A DNA stretch of 64,000 bases from Amphibacillus sp052055485 (lineage in GTDB: Bacteria; Bacillota; Bacilli; Bacillales; Amphibacillaceae), in NCBI RefSeq assembly GCF_052055485.1, contig NZ_CP197171.1, positions 2,976,001 to 3,040,000 on the forward strand, written 5' to 3'. Shown one piece after another: positions 26,232 through 35,531 of the stretch (positions within the stretch are counted from its first letter, which is position 1; each line of letters begins with the position of its first letter). Made by a program: the position numbers and the translations under genes. The notes below the pieces were generated by a model that saw nothing but the letters and a program-made list of their open reading frames with translations, made no database searches and was not told the origin of the DNA.

Positions 26232-26874
26232 TTTTTCAAAAGGATTAATTCCGGCAATTATTGTTAATGCAAAAACGAAAGAAGTACTAATGTTAGCGTA
26301 TATGAATGAAGAAGCTTATCAAAAAACGTGTGCAACGAATGAAACATGGTTTTATTCACGTTCACGTGAATCATTATGGCATAAAGGGGAAACGTCTGGC
26401 AACACACAAAAGGTTGTTTCGATAAAACTTGATTGTGACCAAGATACATTACTGATTGAAGTTCTTCCTAATGGTCCCGCTTGTCATACTGGTGCCAAAA
26501 CATGTTTCTTTAACTCAATTAAAGAAACTGATCTGCAGCAAAACGACAGCGATACAATTTTTGAACATCTGTCAGAAGAAATTAGGGATCGGAGACAAAG
26601 CCGAGTTGAAGGCTCATATACCAATTATTTATTTGATAAAGGGATTGATAAAATTAGCAAAAAAGTCATTGAAGAAGCTGGTGAAGTTGTCATTGCAGCT
26701 AAAAATAATGACCGCAAAGAACTTATTTTAGAAATAAGTGATCTAGTCTATCATATATTTGTGCTAATGGAACAACAAGAGCTTAATTTAACAGAGATTA
26801 AAACCGAATTAACACAACGTTTTAGTAAAAAGTCAAATAGTAAAGGTGATCGTTCCGAAATTGAAGAGTGGTAG
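26221..26874 (+). CDS. hisI: Bifunctional phosphoribosyl-AMP cyclohydrolase / phosphoribosyl-ATP pyrophosphatase
   Basis: A fused HisI-HisE protein of about 217 residues. The cyclohydrolase part has WFYSRSRESLWHKGETSGNTQ and DCDQDTLLIEVLPNGPACHTG with zinc cysteines. The pyrophosphatase part has SYTNYLFDKGIDKISKKVIEEAGEVVIAAKN. I chose the GTG at 26221, 9-10 bases after GGAG and overlapping hisF by 11 bases. An ATG at 26206 is possible but lacks a site. It is the last gene of the operon. Confidence 0.93.
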   Translation: MKPNFSKGLIPAIIVNAKTKEVLMLAYMNEEAYQKTCATNETWFYSRSRESLWHKGETSGNTQKVVSIKLDCDQDTLLIEVLPNGPACHTGAKTCFFNSIKETDLQQNDSDTIFEHLSEEIRDRRQSRVEGSYTNYLFDKGIDKISKKVIEEAGEVVIAAKNNDRKELILEISDLVYHIFVLMEQQELNLTEIKTELTQRFSKKSNSKGDRSEIEEW

Positions 26875-26882
26875 GGGTTCAA

Positions 26883-26908
26883 GTTTACCATAATTATATT
26901 ATGTAAAC
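26883..26908 (+). other. Hairpin after hisI
   Basis: GTTTACCATAAT and ATTATGTAAAC form an AT-rich stem (one mismatch) just after the hisI stop. It has no strong T-run. The stronger hairpin at 26935-26970 follows. Confidence 0.4.
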
Positions 26909-26934
26909 CTATTAAAATAATAATGCAATAAAAT

Positions 26935-26972
26935 AACAGGGCAGTGGATGTGGGAAAGTCCTGCCCTGTTGT
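26935..26972. terminator. Bidirectional terminator between hisI and msrA
   Basis: AACAGGGCAG (26935-26944) and CTGCCCTGTT (26961-26970) form a perfect 10-base stem, with T-rich sequence on both sides (GTTGTTTAG on plus, TTATTTTATTG on minus). It lies between convergent genes. Confidence 0.85.
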
Positions 26973-27497
26973 TTAGCTCCAATTTTGTTTAATAAACTGA
27001 TCGCGTCCAGATAATTGCCGATCCTTTTCATAATCGACTTTATTTTTCCTATAATAGTCTTGGTGGTGTGATTCTGCTGGGTAAAAGTTGGAACCTGGTA
27101 AAATCTTTGTCACAATAGGTTTATTAAAGCGACCACTCTCTTCGAGTTCTTTTTTTGATGCTAAAGCTAGTTTTTGTTGATTTTCATTATGATAGAATAT
27201 CGCTGTTCGATACTGTAAACCACGATCATGAAATTGTCCATTGGGATCAGTAGGATCAATTTGTGGCCAATAGAGTGATAATATTTTTTGGTAAGTTATT
27301 TGCTTGGGATCATATGTGATTTGAACAACTTCATAATGACCCGTGTCTTCATTTTTTACTTGTTGATATGTAGGATGCTCAGTGTGCCCACCCATAAAAC
27401 CTGATATAACAGACTCAACACCAGGCCATTGATCAAATGGTTTTACCATGCACCAGAAACACCCTCCTGCGAATGTCGCTACTTGTTTACTACTCAT
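26973..27497 (-). CDS. msrA: Peptide methionine sulfoxide reductase A
   Basis: A 174-residue MsrA with the GGCFWC motif (catalytic C13, C16), reducing methionine-S-sulfoxide in proteins. GGHTEHPTYQQV and GLQYRTAIFYH are the other family blocks. No MsrB domain is fused. It begins 19 bases after gltC on the same strand, with an AGGAG site, so the two are probably co-transcribed. Confidence 0.95.
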   Translation of the reverse strand: MSSKQVATFAGGCFWCMVKPFDQWPGVESVISGFMGGHTEHPTYQQVKNEDTGHYEVVQITYDPKQITYQKILSLYWPQIDPTDPNGQFHDRGLQYRTAIFYHNENQQKLALASKKELEESGRFNKPIVTKILPGSNFYPAESHHQDYYRKNKVDYEKDRQLSGRDQFIKQNWS

Positions 27498-27516
27498 CGT
27501 TTACAACTCCTACATT

Positions 27517-28434
27517 TTAGGTTAGATCATCATCACTCATCGGATGATTTTTTTCAAAATAGTCCTGTGAAAATTGAAAAAAAACATTTTCTGAGGGGGC
27601 TATCTTACGATGTTTAGGTGTAATGATCCCAACACTACGCCTTAAATCTGGACTACTTATCGCAATTTTAACTGTATAATGTGATTGAAATTCACCAATT
27701 GCACTTTCTGGTAATATCGTAATACCAATACCAGCTGCAACCATTCCTTTAATTGCATCTAAATCTTCACCTTGAGTCGTTACGTGTGGTTCAAAGCCAA
27801 CCGAGTAACAAGCATCGACAACAAGCTTTTCAAAAATATAGCCTTTTGGAAATAAAACAAAATCTTCTTCTTTCAATTCTGTTAAATAAATACTTTTTCG
27901 CTTAGCCAGCCGATGTTGGTTAGGAATGAGCAAATACATCTTTTCATAGAAAAGCGTATGACCGTTAATTAGGGGGTCGTCTGTGATAACAGGACCAATA
28001 AATGCAAGGTTTAATTCTCGTTGTTTGACAGCTTCTATTAAAAAATGATAAGTTCCTTGGCGTAATTGAAAGTTAATGTCTGGATAGGCGACTTTAAATT
28101 CAGATAGAAGTTGCGGAAGCAAACTACTTGCTAAGCTAGTAGGGAAACCAATTTTAACTGTGCCTCTTTTGGGATCAATATACTCATCCATTTGTTCTTT
28201 GGCATAATCAATCGCTTTAATAGCTTCTTTGGCATGGGTTAAAAATAACTTTCCAATCGGTAACAATTTAACATTTCGTCCTTTACGTTCAAATAATTGC
28301 ACGCCTAATTCTTTTTCTAAATTAGTAATTTGTCGACTAATCGCCGACTGAGCAACGTGTAAATGGTCAGCTGCTCCAGACATATGCTCACGCTCAGCCA
28401 CTTCTATAAAGTATTTTAATTGTCTAAATTCCAT
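27517..28434 (-). CDS. gltC: LysR-family regulator, GltC-like
   Basis: A 305-residue LysR regulator. The N-terminal winged helix (LKYFIEVAEREHMSGAADHLHVAQSAISRQI) and the effector domain (RGTVKIGFPTSLASSLLPQL, TQGEDLDAIKGMVAAGIGITILPES) read very like B. subtilis GltC, the activator of glutamate synthase gltAB. Here gltAB is not adjacent. The gene is instead divergent from a branched-chain aminotransferase across a 261-base spacer, and cotranscribed with msrA. The target may therefore be the aminotransferase, a distant gltAB, or both. The GltC name rests on sequence memory, not a search. Confidence 0.8.
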   Translation of the reverse strand: MEFRQLKYFIEVAEREHMSGAADHLHVAQSAISRQITNLEKELGVQLFERKGRNVKLLPIGKLFLTHAKEAIKAIDYAKEQMDEYIDPKRGTVKIGFPTSLASSLLPQLLSEFKVAYPDINFQLRQGTYHFLIEAVKQRELNLAFIGPVITDDPLINGHTLFYEKMYLLIPNQHRLAKRKSIYLTELKEEDFVLFPKGYIFEKLVVDACYSVGFEPHVTTQGEDLDAIKGMVAAGIGITILPESAIGEFQSHYTVKIAISSPDLRRSVGIITPKHRKIAPSENVFFQFSQDYFEKNHPMSDDDLT

Positions 28435-28615
28435 TTACATCCCCCCCTTGTTATTGAGCTGTCTTTTGATTAGCGTCTTTGATAATAGATGAATCGACTC
28501 TGACAAATGACTCAAGTTTCATTATATTATAGCGATGTTTTACAAATTCGACAATGGTCTATCTGTTAATTAGTTTGATAATTATTTATATTTTTAGAAT
28601 TTTCATAAAAAGAGC

Positions 28616-28645
28616 TTGTCATCTACTAGTAAAAAGTAATAGAAT
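28616..28645 (+). promoter_or_regulatory. Candidate promoter of the branched-chain aminotransferase
   Basis: TTGTCA (28616-28621), an 18-base spacer and TAGAAT (28640-28645), each with one mismatch to consensus. It lies in the divergent gltC spacer, so a LysR-type site here could control both directions. Confidence 0.5.
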
Positions 28646-28695
28646 AGATATATTATAGAAAAATAACTATTAATTATATGAATTGAGGGAAGGAC

Positions 28696-29766
28696 ATGAG
28701 CCAATTTAATTTTACTGTGTCAGAAGTGATGACCAAAAAACCAAAACCATTGAGTGATCAATTAACGTTCGGTAAGTATTTTACTGATCATATGTTTGTG
28801 ATGGAATATCATCATCAAAAAGGATGGTATGATGGGCAAATTATTCCTTACCAACCCATTACACTTGATCCTGCATCAATGATCTTTCACTATGGGCAAA
28901 CTGTCTTTGAAGGATTAAAAGCATATGCAGCCGCTGATGGCGAGATTCAACTATTTCGTCCAGATGAAAATATAAAGAGATTGAATCGCTCTAATGAACG
29001 GATGTGTATCCCGCAAATAGACCCGGAACTTGCTTTAGGTGCGATTAAAGAGCTGGTTAAATTCGAAAAAGACTGGATTCCAAATGCTGAAGGAACCTCA
29101 CTTTATATTCGTCCGTTTATTATTGCTACTGAGCCTTTCTTAGGTATTGCACCTGCAAAGCAATATAAGTTTATTATCATTTTATCTCCTGTAGGTTCGT
29201 ATTATAAAGAAGGGATTAACCCGATTAAAATTGCTGTTGAAAGTGAATATATTCGTGCAATAAAAGGCGGAACCGGTGAAGTGAAAACGGCTGGTAATTA
29301 TGCTGGAAGTTTAATTGCTCAAGAAAAAGCTGAGCAAAATGGTTTTTCCCAAGTGCTTTGGCTAGACGGTTATGAAAAGAAATATATTGAAGAAGTCGGT
29401 AGTATGAATGTATTCTTTAAAATTGATGGAGAAGTGATTACGCCAGCTTTAAATGGTAGTATACTTGCTGGTGTTACCCGAAAATCCGTTATTCAACTAT
29501 TAAAACATTGGAATATTCCTGTTACTGAACGAAGGATTTCGGTTGAAGAAATTGAAATAGCACATCAAGAAGGGCGTTTAGAAGAGGCTTTTGGTGCCGG
29601 AACAGCTGCAGTTATTTCTCCAATTGGTGAATTAAGCTGTAATGACAACAAACTGGTTATCAATGATCATCAAACAGGTGAAATTTCTAAAAGATTGTAT
29701 GATACAATAACAGGGATTCAGTATGGGAACCTTGAAGACACGTTTGGCTGGATTGATAAGATTTAG
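28696..29766 (+). CDS. ilvE: Branched-chain amino acid aminotransferase
   Basis: A 356-residue fold-type IV PLP aminotransferase acting between branched-chain amino acids and their 2-oxo acids with glutamate/2-oxoglutarate. Family blocks are FHYGQTVFEGLKAY, RPFIIATEP, KTAGNYAGSLIAQ (PLP lysine region), the EVGSMNVFF block and GTAAVISPIG. It is a stand-alone gene with no leu or other ilv genes beside it except the distant ilvA. Divergent GltC would link it to glutamate metabolism. Confidence 0.94.
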   Translation: MSQFNFTVSEVMTKKPKPLSDQLTFGKYFTDHMFVMEYHHQKGWYDGQIIPYQPITLDPASMIFHYGQTVFEGLKAYAAADGEIQLFRPDENIKRLNRSNERMCIPQIDPELALGAIKELVKFEKDWIPNAEGTSLYIRPFIIATEPFLGIAPAKQYKFIIILSPVGSYYKEGINPIKIAVESEYIRAIKGGTGEVKTAGNYAGSLIAQEKAEQNGFSQVLWLDGYEKKYIEEVGSMNVFFKIDGEVITPALNGSILAGVTRKSVIQLLKHWNIPVTERRISVEEIEIAHQEGRLEEAFGAGTAAVISPIGELSCNDNKLVINDHQTGEISKRLYDTITGIQYGNLEDTFGWIDKI

Positions 29767-29817
29767 TCTTCTCACCATTCAATAAAGGGAAAATTCCAAA
29801 GTAAAAGGAAGAAGTTA

Positions 29818-30348
29818 ATGTTTGGACAAGGGTTTATTTTATTTTTGCTAATCGGTTATTCAATTTGGATAATCATTAGGGCATCCAACCTGTTTAGAAA
29901 AAGAAAAGCCGTCAAACTTTATCATGAAGTACTTGTACACGTATTTGTGATTTATATTTTAACTGTTATTTATTTAACAGTACATCCTTTTTCTTTACAG
30001 TTACCTTTTATGGGTCCGCGAGCTTTCTTTTTCGATAAACAGTTATTTTATCAATTAAGACATATGGCTGATGGATATTTACATTTACAATTGCTTTATT
30101 CTAGTGGGAATGTTTTGATGTTTATTCCATTCGGAATACTTACTCCACTCATATTCAAAAGATCAAAAAATTTCTTTTGGCTGGTTTTCACTGGTTTTTT
30201 ATGTTCATTATCAATTGAACTTTTCCAAGCATTGTTTACCTTAGATCGGCGCGCCACTGTTGATGATCTCGTTTTTAATACAACTGGAGCTATCTTAGGC
30301 TATATAATATTTAGGGGAATAGCTTCAAAGCGGCGGCTTAATAAATGA
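29818..30348 (+). CDS. VanZ-like membrane protein
   Basis: A 176-residue protein with about four membrane helices and the VanZ-family blocks GNVLMFIPFGILTPL and SLSIELFQALF-RRATVDDLVFNTTGAILGY. VanZ itself gives low-level teicoplanin resistance by an unknown mechanism. Most chromosomal homologues have no assigned role. It begins 51 bases after the aminotransferase and may share its transcript. Confidence 0.8.
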   Translation: MFGQGFILFLLIGYSIWIIIRASNLFRKRKAVKLYHEVLVHVFVIYILTVIYLTVHPFSLQLPFMGPRAFFFDKQLFYQLRHMADGYLHLQLLYSSGNVLMFIPFGILTPLIFKRSKNFFWLVFTGFLCSLSIELFQALFTLDRRATVDDLVFNTTGAILGYIIFRGIASKRRLNK

Positions 30349-30370
30349 ACTGATTTTTCTGACAAATCAC

Positions 30371-30399
30371 TTGACACGATGTATTTGCTTGTAGATAAT
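30371..30399 (+). promoter_or_regulatory. Promoter of the proBA T-box transcript
   Basis: A perfect TTGACA (30371-30376), a 17-base spacer and GATAAT (30394-30399). The expected transcript start is near 30406, ahead of the T-box leader. Confidence 0.7.
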
Positions 30400-30405
30400 A
30401 GAATC

Positions 30406-30668
30406 AATCTTATATCCAAACAATAGTGATAAAGATCAAGTAAATAAATGACGTAAGATAAGAGAATGGAGTGCACAGGCTGAAACATTCCACTATTACC
30501 ACTCTTTATTGAAACCTGTTTTTAGAATTGTTAGATAGCCTAACCGCTCTGGTGAAGAGCGTTATCAATAATCAAGAGGATAAGTTTTTTATCAAAAATG
30601 GTGGTACCGCGGAGAACTGTTTTTCGTCCATTACATAAGTTTGTAATGGTCGGAAAACGGTTTTTTAT
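30406..30668 (+). ncRNA. T-box leader, probably proline-specific
   Basis: The T-box core AATGGTGGTACCGCGG lies at 30597-30612. It is followed by a terminator in which CCATTACA (30628-30635) pairs with TGTAATGG (30642-30649) above a 10-base lower stem, ending in six T at 30661-30666. A stem III-like CGCTCT/AGAGCG hairpin and an AGAGA motif lie upstream. The candidate specifier is CCT (Pro) at 30515-30517, in a GAAA-CCT-G context. The bulge TGGT fits a tRNA ending ACCA. Uncharged tRNA(Pro) would stabilise the antiterminator and switch on proBA, as known for T-box proBA leaders in Bacillus. Confidence 0.88.
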
Positions 30669-30742
30669 TAATACATTAGATTAAAGTGTTTTGAAAAGCA
30701 TGATCTGCAAATATAGGTTAGTCTTGAAAGAAGGTTATACAG

Positions 30743-31855
30743 ATGAAGCAAAAGCGTGTTGTTGTAAAGATAGGGAGCAGTTCATTAACCCAGGCAGATG
30801 GTACCTTATCAGTCGGAAAATTAGCAGCACACAGTCAGGCGATTGCACATTTAATGGATAGTGGTGTTGAAGTGATTTTGATATCGTCAGGTGCTATTTC
30901 AGCAGGTTTTCGTGATTTAGGCTATTCCAGTCGCCCAGTTACTGTAGCAGGTAAACAAGCAGCGGCTGCAGTGGGGCAAGGATTATTAATTGAAGCTTAT
31001 AATCATATCTTTAAACAATATGGTTATGTGACCGCTCAATTATTATTAACCAGAGAAAGCTTTTCACATGAAATGCAGTTTTCTAATAGTTATCAAACGA
31101 TAACAGAATTATTGAAACGACGTGTCTTACCCATTATTAATGAGAATGATTCAATTGCTATCGATGAATTAACTTTTGGGGATAATGATATGCTCTCGGC
31201 ATTAGTAAGCGGTCTTGTTAATGCTGATGCTTTAATTATGTTAACAGATATTAACGGAATCTATAATAAAAATCCTGATCTGGATCATGAAGCGACACGT
31301 TATCAACTGATAAATTATGTATCTGAACAGTTGATTGAACAGACGAGTCAAGATTCAAGTTCAAAAGTCGGTACGGGTGGAATGAAATCAAAATTAATGG
31401 CTGCAAAAATGGCAACAACATTAGGTGTCAATTGCTTTATTGGTAAGGGGGAAGGAAAAGATAATTTAATAAAAATATTAAATGGGGATGGTGATGGAAC
31501 CTATATTGGAGATAAACAGCGACCACATGTAAGAAAGCATAAGCAATGGATTGCTTTTCATTCAGAGATAAGTGGAAAAATCCTGATTGATGATGGTGCT
31601 AAGGATGCCCTTTTATCTGAAGGAAAAAGCCTTTTAGCGGCAGGCATCTTGGCAGTCGAAAATTACTTTGTTCAAAATGATGTGGTTGAAATCTATTATA
31701 ATAAGCAATGGATTGCAAAAGGCCAAGTTAATTACTCATCAAAGCAAATTAATCAAATAAAGGGGTTAAGTAGTAAAGAAGCGATGTCATTAACCGGGTG
31801 TAAAAAACCTGAAGTGATTCATCGAAATAATTTAATTTTAACTTTAGGAGGTTAA
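30743..31855 (+). CDS. proB: Glutamate 5-kinase
   Basis: A 370-residue enzyme phosphorylating glutamate in the first step of proline synthesis. The kinase domain shows VVVKIGSSSLT, ISSGAISAG, INENDSIAIDELTFGDND and GTGGMKSKLMAA. A C-terminal PUA domain (about 275-350) is present. It lies directly downstream of a proline T-box, which explains its regulation. proA begins three bases after its stop. Confidence 0.96.
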   Translation: MKQKRVVVKIGSSSLTQADGTLSVGKLAAHSQAIAHLMDSGVEVILISSGAISAGFRDLGYSSRPVTVAGKQAAAAVGQGLLIEAYNHIFKQYGYVTAQLLLTRESFSHEMQFSNSYQTITELLKRRVLPIINENDSIAIDELTFGDNDMLSALVSGLVNADALIMLTDINGIYNKNPDLDHEATRYQLINYVSEQLIEQTSQDSSSKVGTGGMKSKLMAAKMATTLGVNCFIGKGEGKDNLIKILNGDGDGTYIGDKQRPHVRKHKQWIAFHSEISGKILIDDGAKDALLSEGKSLLAAGILAVENYFVQNDVVEIYYNKQWIAKGQVNYSSKQINQIKGLSSKEAMSLTGCKKPEVIHRNNLILTLGG

Positions 31856-31858
31856 GCA

Positions 31859-33106
31859 ATGATCAGTTTAGAACAAATGGGTAAACAAGCGAAACAGGTA
31901 AGTGCAAGCCTTTCAAATGCTTCGACTGAAGATAAAAATCAAGCATTACGTTTAATTGCAGAGCAACTCTTGATCGAGCAAGAAAGTATTTTAAAAGCTA
32001 ATGTGAAGGATATTGAGCGTGCCGAACAAAATGATTTTTCAAATGCAGTCATTGATCGGATTCGTTTGACGCCAGAACGGATTAAAGATATCAGTGATGC
32101 CTTGCTGCAATTGATTGAACTAACAGATCCAATCAGTCAAGTACTTGATAGCTGGCAGCTTGAAAATGGAATTGAGCTTAAAAAGGTTTCCGTACCGATT
32201 GGAGTTATTGGAATCATCTATGAAGCAAGACCTAATGTGACTGTTGATGCAGCTGCTTTGTGTCTTAAAACAGGGAATGCAGTTATTCTGCGTGGGAGTT
32301 CATCAGCGATTGATTCGAATATGGCGATTGTTAAAGTGATCCGGACCGCATTAGCAAAATCTAAATTACCGATAGATAGTGTTCAACTCCTTGAAGATAC
32401 CAGCCGTGAAACAGCTGAAAAATTATTCCGCTTGAATCAGTATTTAGATGTGTTAATCCCACGTGGAAGCCAGAAGTTAATTACCACGGTGGTTGAAAAA
32501 TCATCGATTCCAGTACTTGAAACAGGTGCGGGTAATTGTCATATGTATATTGATCAAGATGCTGATCAACAAATGGCAATTGATCTTGTGATCAATGCGA
32601 AAACACAGCGGCCCTCTGTTTGTAATGCCATTGAAACAGTACTCATACACAGTGATTGGTTCGATCACTATGGTGAAGCTTTAATCCAAGCCTTACAAAA
32701 TGAAAATGTTGTCATTCACGGATGTCAAACCGTTAAGTCGATGGACCCAACAGTTACTCGAGCAACGGAAGAAGATTGGCAGACAGAGTATTTAGATCTG
32801 GTAATTGCAATGAAAGTTGTTCAATCAACAGACGAGGCTATTGCACATATTAATCAATATGGAACCAACCATTCAGAAGCGATTATAACCCGTTCAAATA
32901 ATCATGCGATCCAATTTTTAAATGAAGTGGATGCTGCTTGTGTTTATCACAATGCTTCAACTCGATTTACCGATGGATTTGAGTTTGGGTTTGGGGCTGA
33001 GATTGGAATCAGTACACAAAAACTGCATGCCCGCGGACCGATGGGTTTACAAGCATTAACATCTACAAAATATCAATTGTTTGGTGACGGTCAATACAAA
33101 AAGTAA
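31859..33106 (+). CDS. proA: Glutamate-5-semialdehyde dehydrogenase
   Basis: A 415-residue NADPH-dependent reductase of glutamyl-5-phosphate. It has VIGIIYEARPNVTVDAAALCLKTGNAVILRG at the cofactor site and the catalytic cysteine in INAKTQRPSVCNAIET. It is coupled to proB, separated by three bases, with AGGAGG at the end of proB. The pair makes the proline precursor pyrroline-5-carboxylate. Confidence 0.96.
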   Translation: MISLEQMGKQAKQVSASLSNASTEDKNQALRLIAEQLLIEQESILKANVKDIERAEQNDFSNAVIDRIRLTPERIKDISDALLQLIELTDPISQVLDSWQLENGIELKKVSVPIGVIGIIYEARPNVTVDAAALCLKTGNAVILRGSSSAIDSNMAIVKVIRTALAKSKLPIDSVQLLEDTSRETAEKLFRLNQYLDVLIPRGSQKLITTVVEKSSIPVLETGAGNCHMYIDQDADQQMAIDLVINAKTQRPSVCNAIETVLIHSDWFDHYGEALIQALQNENVVIHGCQTVKSMDPTVTRATEEDWQTEYLDLVIAMKVVQSTDEAIAHINQYGTNHSEAIITRSNNHAIQFLNEVDAACVYHNASTRFTDGFEFGFGAEIGISTQKLHARGPMGLQALTSTKYQLFGDGQYKK

Positions 33107-33187
33107 TTTTTTAATGAAAGAAATTGTTTTTTACGTTAAAATATAAAAAGGATATAAATCTAGTGTTTAAGATGAAGGAGAGATAAT

Positions 33188-34114
33188 GTGAGCAAGACAT
33201 TGATATTCGGACATAAAAATCCAGATACCGATACAATTGCTTCTGCGATTGTTTATAGTTATTTAAAGAATCAACTAGGAGAAAATACAGAGGCAGTTGC
33301 TTTAGGTGAACTTAATAGTGAAACCCAATTCGCACTTGATTATTTTAACGTAGCAGCACCTAGAGTGATAACGTCTGTTGCTGATGAAACGAATGAAGTT
33401 ATTCTAGTAGATCATAATGAAAAACAACAAAGTGTGAGCGATATTGATCAAGTTAAAGTTAAAGAGGTCATCGATCATCATCGAATTGCTAATTTTGAAA
33501 CAGCTGATCCACTTTATTATCGTGCAGAGCCAGTAGGGTGTACCGCAACGATTTTGAATAAGCTATTTAAAGAGCATAAAGTTGAAGTTCGAAGAGAAAT
33601 GGCAGGGCTGATGTTATCAGCGATTATTTCTGATTCATTATTATTTAAATCTCCAACTTGTACGGATGAAGACATAGCTGCTGCTAAAGAATTAGCAGAT
33701 ATTGCTGGTGTTAATCTTGACACTTATGGACTTGAGATGCTAAAAGCTGGGGCTGATTTAAGTGGAAAGTCTGTTGAAGAATTATTGTCTCTTGATGCCA
33801 AACAATTTGAAATGGGGTCAAGTTTAGTCGAAGTTGCTCAAGTTAATACAGTGGATCCCGGTGAATTGTTGATAAAAGAAGCAGAGATAAAAGAAGTTAT
33901 GGCTAAACACATTCAAACTAAAAAAATCAATCTATTTGTTTTAATGATTACTGATATTTTAACAAATAATTCGATCATTATTGGATTAGGTGATCAATCT
34001 GTCGCCATTAACCAAGCGTTTGATGTCAAACTAGTTGATGATAAGGTTGAATTACCGGGTGTTGTCTCACGTAAAAAACAAATTGTCCCTCAGTTAACTG
34101 ACATATTATCTTAA
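33188..34114 (+). CDS. ppaC: Manganese-dependent inorganic pyrophosphatase
   Basis: A 308-residue family II pyrophosphatase (DHH/DHHA2). Metal ligands are visible in GHKNPDTDTIASAI, VDHNE and DHHR; the DHHA2 domain ends in PGVVSRKKQIVPQL. It hydrolyses PPi produced by biosynthesis. The GTG start follows AAGGAGAG. It is a single gene ending in its own terminator. Confidence 0.95.
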   Translation: MSKTLIFGHKNPDTDTIASAIVYSYLKNQLGENTEAVALGELNSETQFALDYFNVAAPRVITSVADETNEVILVDHNEKQQSVSDIDQVKVKEVIDHHRIANFETADPLYYRAEPVGCTATILNKLFKEHKVEVRREMAGLMLSAIISDSLLFKSPTCTDEDIAAAKELADIAGVNLDTYGLEMLKAGADLSGKSVEELLSLDAKQFEMGSSLVEVAQVNTVDPGELLIKEAEIKEVMAKHIQTKKINLFVLMITDILTNNSIIIGLGDQSVAINQAFDVKLVDDKVELPGVVSRKKQIVPQLTDILS

Positions 34115-34121
34115 TTTACCA

Positions 34122-34153
34122 AGAGGCAACTATAGAAAAGAGTTGCCTTTTCA
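34122..34153 (+). terminator. Intrinsic terminator after ppaC
   Basis: AGGCAACT (34124-34131) and AGTTGCCT (34141-34148) form an 8-base stem followed by TTTTC. Confidence 0.8.
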
Positions 34154-34271
34154 TTTCAATGAGATAAAGTCAATATGATGAGATAAATCGAAACCTTAAT
34201 TAATAGAGGTTATTTCGAGTTTTACGGACGATTATTTGTGATAAATTTTGTGACAAGAAGGGATTTATACC

Positions 34272-35531
34272 ATGAGTGAATCATTACAAACCATTGATAT
34301 TAAAGACATTATGATTGCGCATCAAAGAATTAAAGATGTCGTAAAAAGAACACCGCTACAAAAAGATGCGATTTTATCTAGTAAATACAAGTGTAATGTT
34401 TATTTAAAAAGAGAAGATTTACAAGACGTTCGCTCTTTCAAAATTCGCGGAGCCTATCATTTTATGCAAAGCTTAACAGAAGAAGAAATGAGTAAAGGTG
34501 TTGTTTGTGCTAGCGCGGGAAACCATGCTCAAGGAGTCGCCTATTCATGTCAAGCGATGAAAGTAAAAGGGAAAATCTTCATGCCAACAACAACACCCAG
34601 ACAAAAGGTTAATCGTGTGGCCTTTTTCGGTGGTGAATACGTTGATATTATCTTAACAGGTGATACATTTGATGATGCATCTGACGAATCAAAGCAATAC
34701 TGTCAAGCTCATGATATGACTTTTGTCCATCCTTTTGACGATTACCGAACGATTATTGGGCAAGGGACGATTGGCTTAGAGATTCTAGAAGATATGGATC
34801 AGCCTATTTCACATGTCTTTATGTCTGTTGGTGGAGGCGGTCTTATCTCAGGGGTCGGTTCTTATATAAAAGGCATAAGTCCAGACACGAAAGTTATTGG
34901 TGTTGAGCCTGCAGGTGCTGCATCTATGCAAGCATCACTGAAAGCCGATAAAGTTATTAAACTTAACTCAGTCGATAAATTTGTCGATGGAGCAAGCGTT
35001 AAACAAATAGGTAATCTCTCCTTTGCGATTACCAAACAAGTTGTTGATTCATTTGCAACGATTCCTGAAGGGAAAATTTGTACGACCATGCTCGATTTAT
35101 ACAACGAAAATGCGATTGTGGCAGAGCCAGCTGGGGCAATGCCAGTAACTGCGTTAGATGATTATAAAGATGAAATTAAAGGAAAAAATGTTGTTGTCAT
35201 TGTAAGTGGAGGGAATAATGATATTGATCGGATGCAGGATATTAAAGAACGATCCCTCATCTATGAAGGGTTTAAACACTATTTTATCGTTAGTTTCCCT
35301 CAACGAGCAGGTGCATTGAGAGAGTTTTTATCACTGGTACTTGGCGAAAATGATGACATTACTAGATTTGAATATACAAAGAAAAACAATCGAGACCGTG
35401 GTCCTGTTCTCGTAGGGATTGAACTGCAAAATAAGCAAGATTATCAACCTTTAATTAAGCGGATGGAGGAACATGATTTTTCTTATCTTGAATTAAATAA
35501 GGACCAGGAATTATTTCAGCTGCTCATCTAA
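34272..35531 (+). CDS. ilvA: Threonine ammonia-lyase (biosynthetic)
   Basis: A 419-residue PLP enzyme converting threonine to 2-oxobutyrate for isoleucine synthesis. The PLP lysine lies in RSFKIRGAY; the phosphate loop is SVGGGGLISGVG; SAGNHAQGVAYSC is intact. One C-terminal ACT-like regulatory domain (about 335-419, YFIVSFPQRAGALREFL) is present, as in B. subtilis IlvA. It stands alone, away from other ilv genes in this window. No T-box or leader peptide was recognised in the short upstream region. Confidence 0.94.
   Translation: MSESLQTIDIKDIMIAHQRIKDVVKRTPLQKDAILSSKYKCNVYLKREDLQDVRSFKIRGAYHFMQSLTEEEMSKGVVCASAGNHAQGVAYSCQAMKVKGKIFMPTTTPRQKVNRVAFFGGEYVDIILTGDTFDDASDESKQYCQAHDMTFVHPFDDYRTIIGQGTIGLEILEDMDQPISHVFMSVGGGGLISGVGSYIKGISPDTKVIGVEPAGAASMQASLKADKVIKLNSVDKFVDGASVKQIGNLSFAITKQVVDSFATIPEGKICTTMLDLYNENAIVAEPAGAMPVTALDDYKDEIKGKNVVVIVSGGNNDIDRMQDIKERSLIYEGFKHYFIVSFPQRAGALREFLSLVLGENDDITRFEYTKKNNRDRGPVLVGIELQNKQDYQPLIKRMEEHDFSYLELNKDQELFQLLI

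Noticed and set aside
34154..34271. Branched-chain T-box or leader peptide ahead of ilvA
   Set aside because: The interval is short and holds no T-box core or run of Ile/Leu/Val codons.
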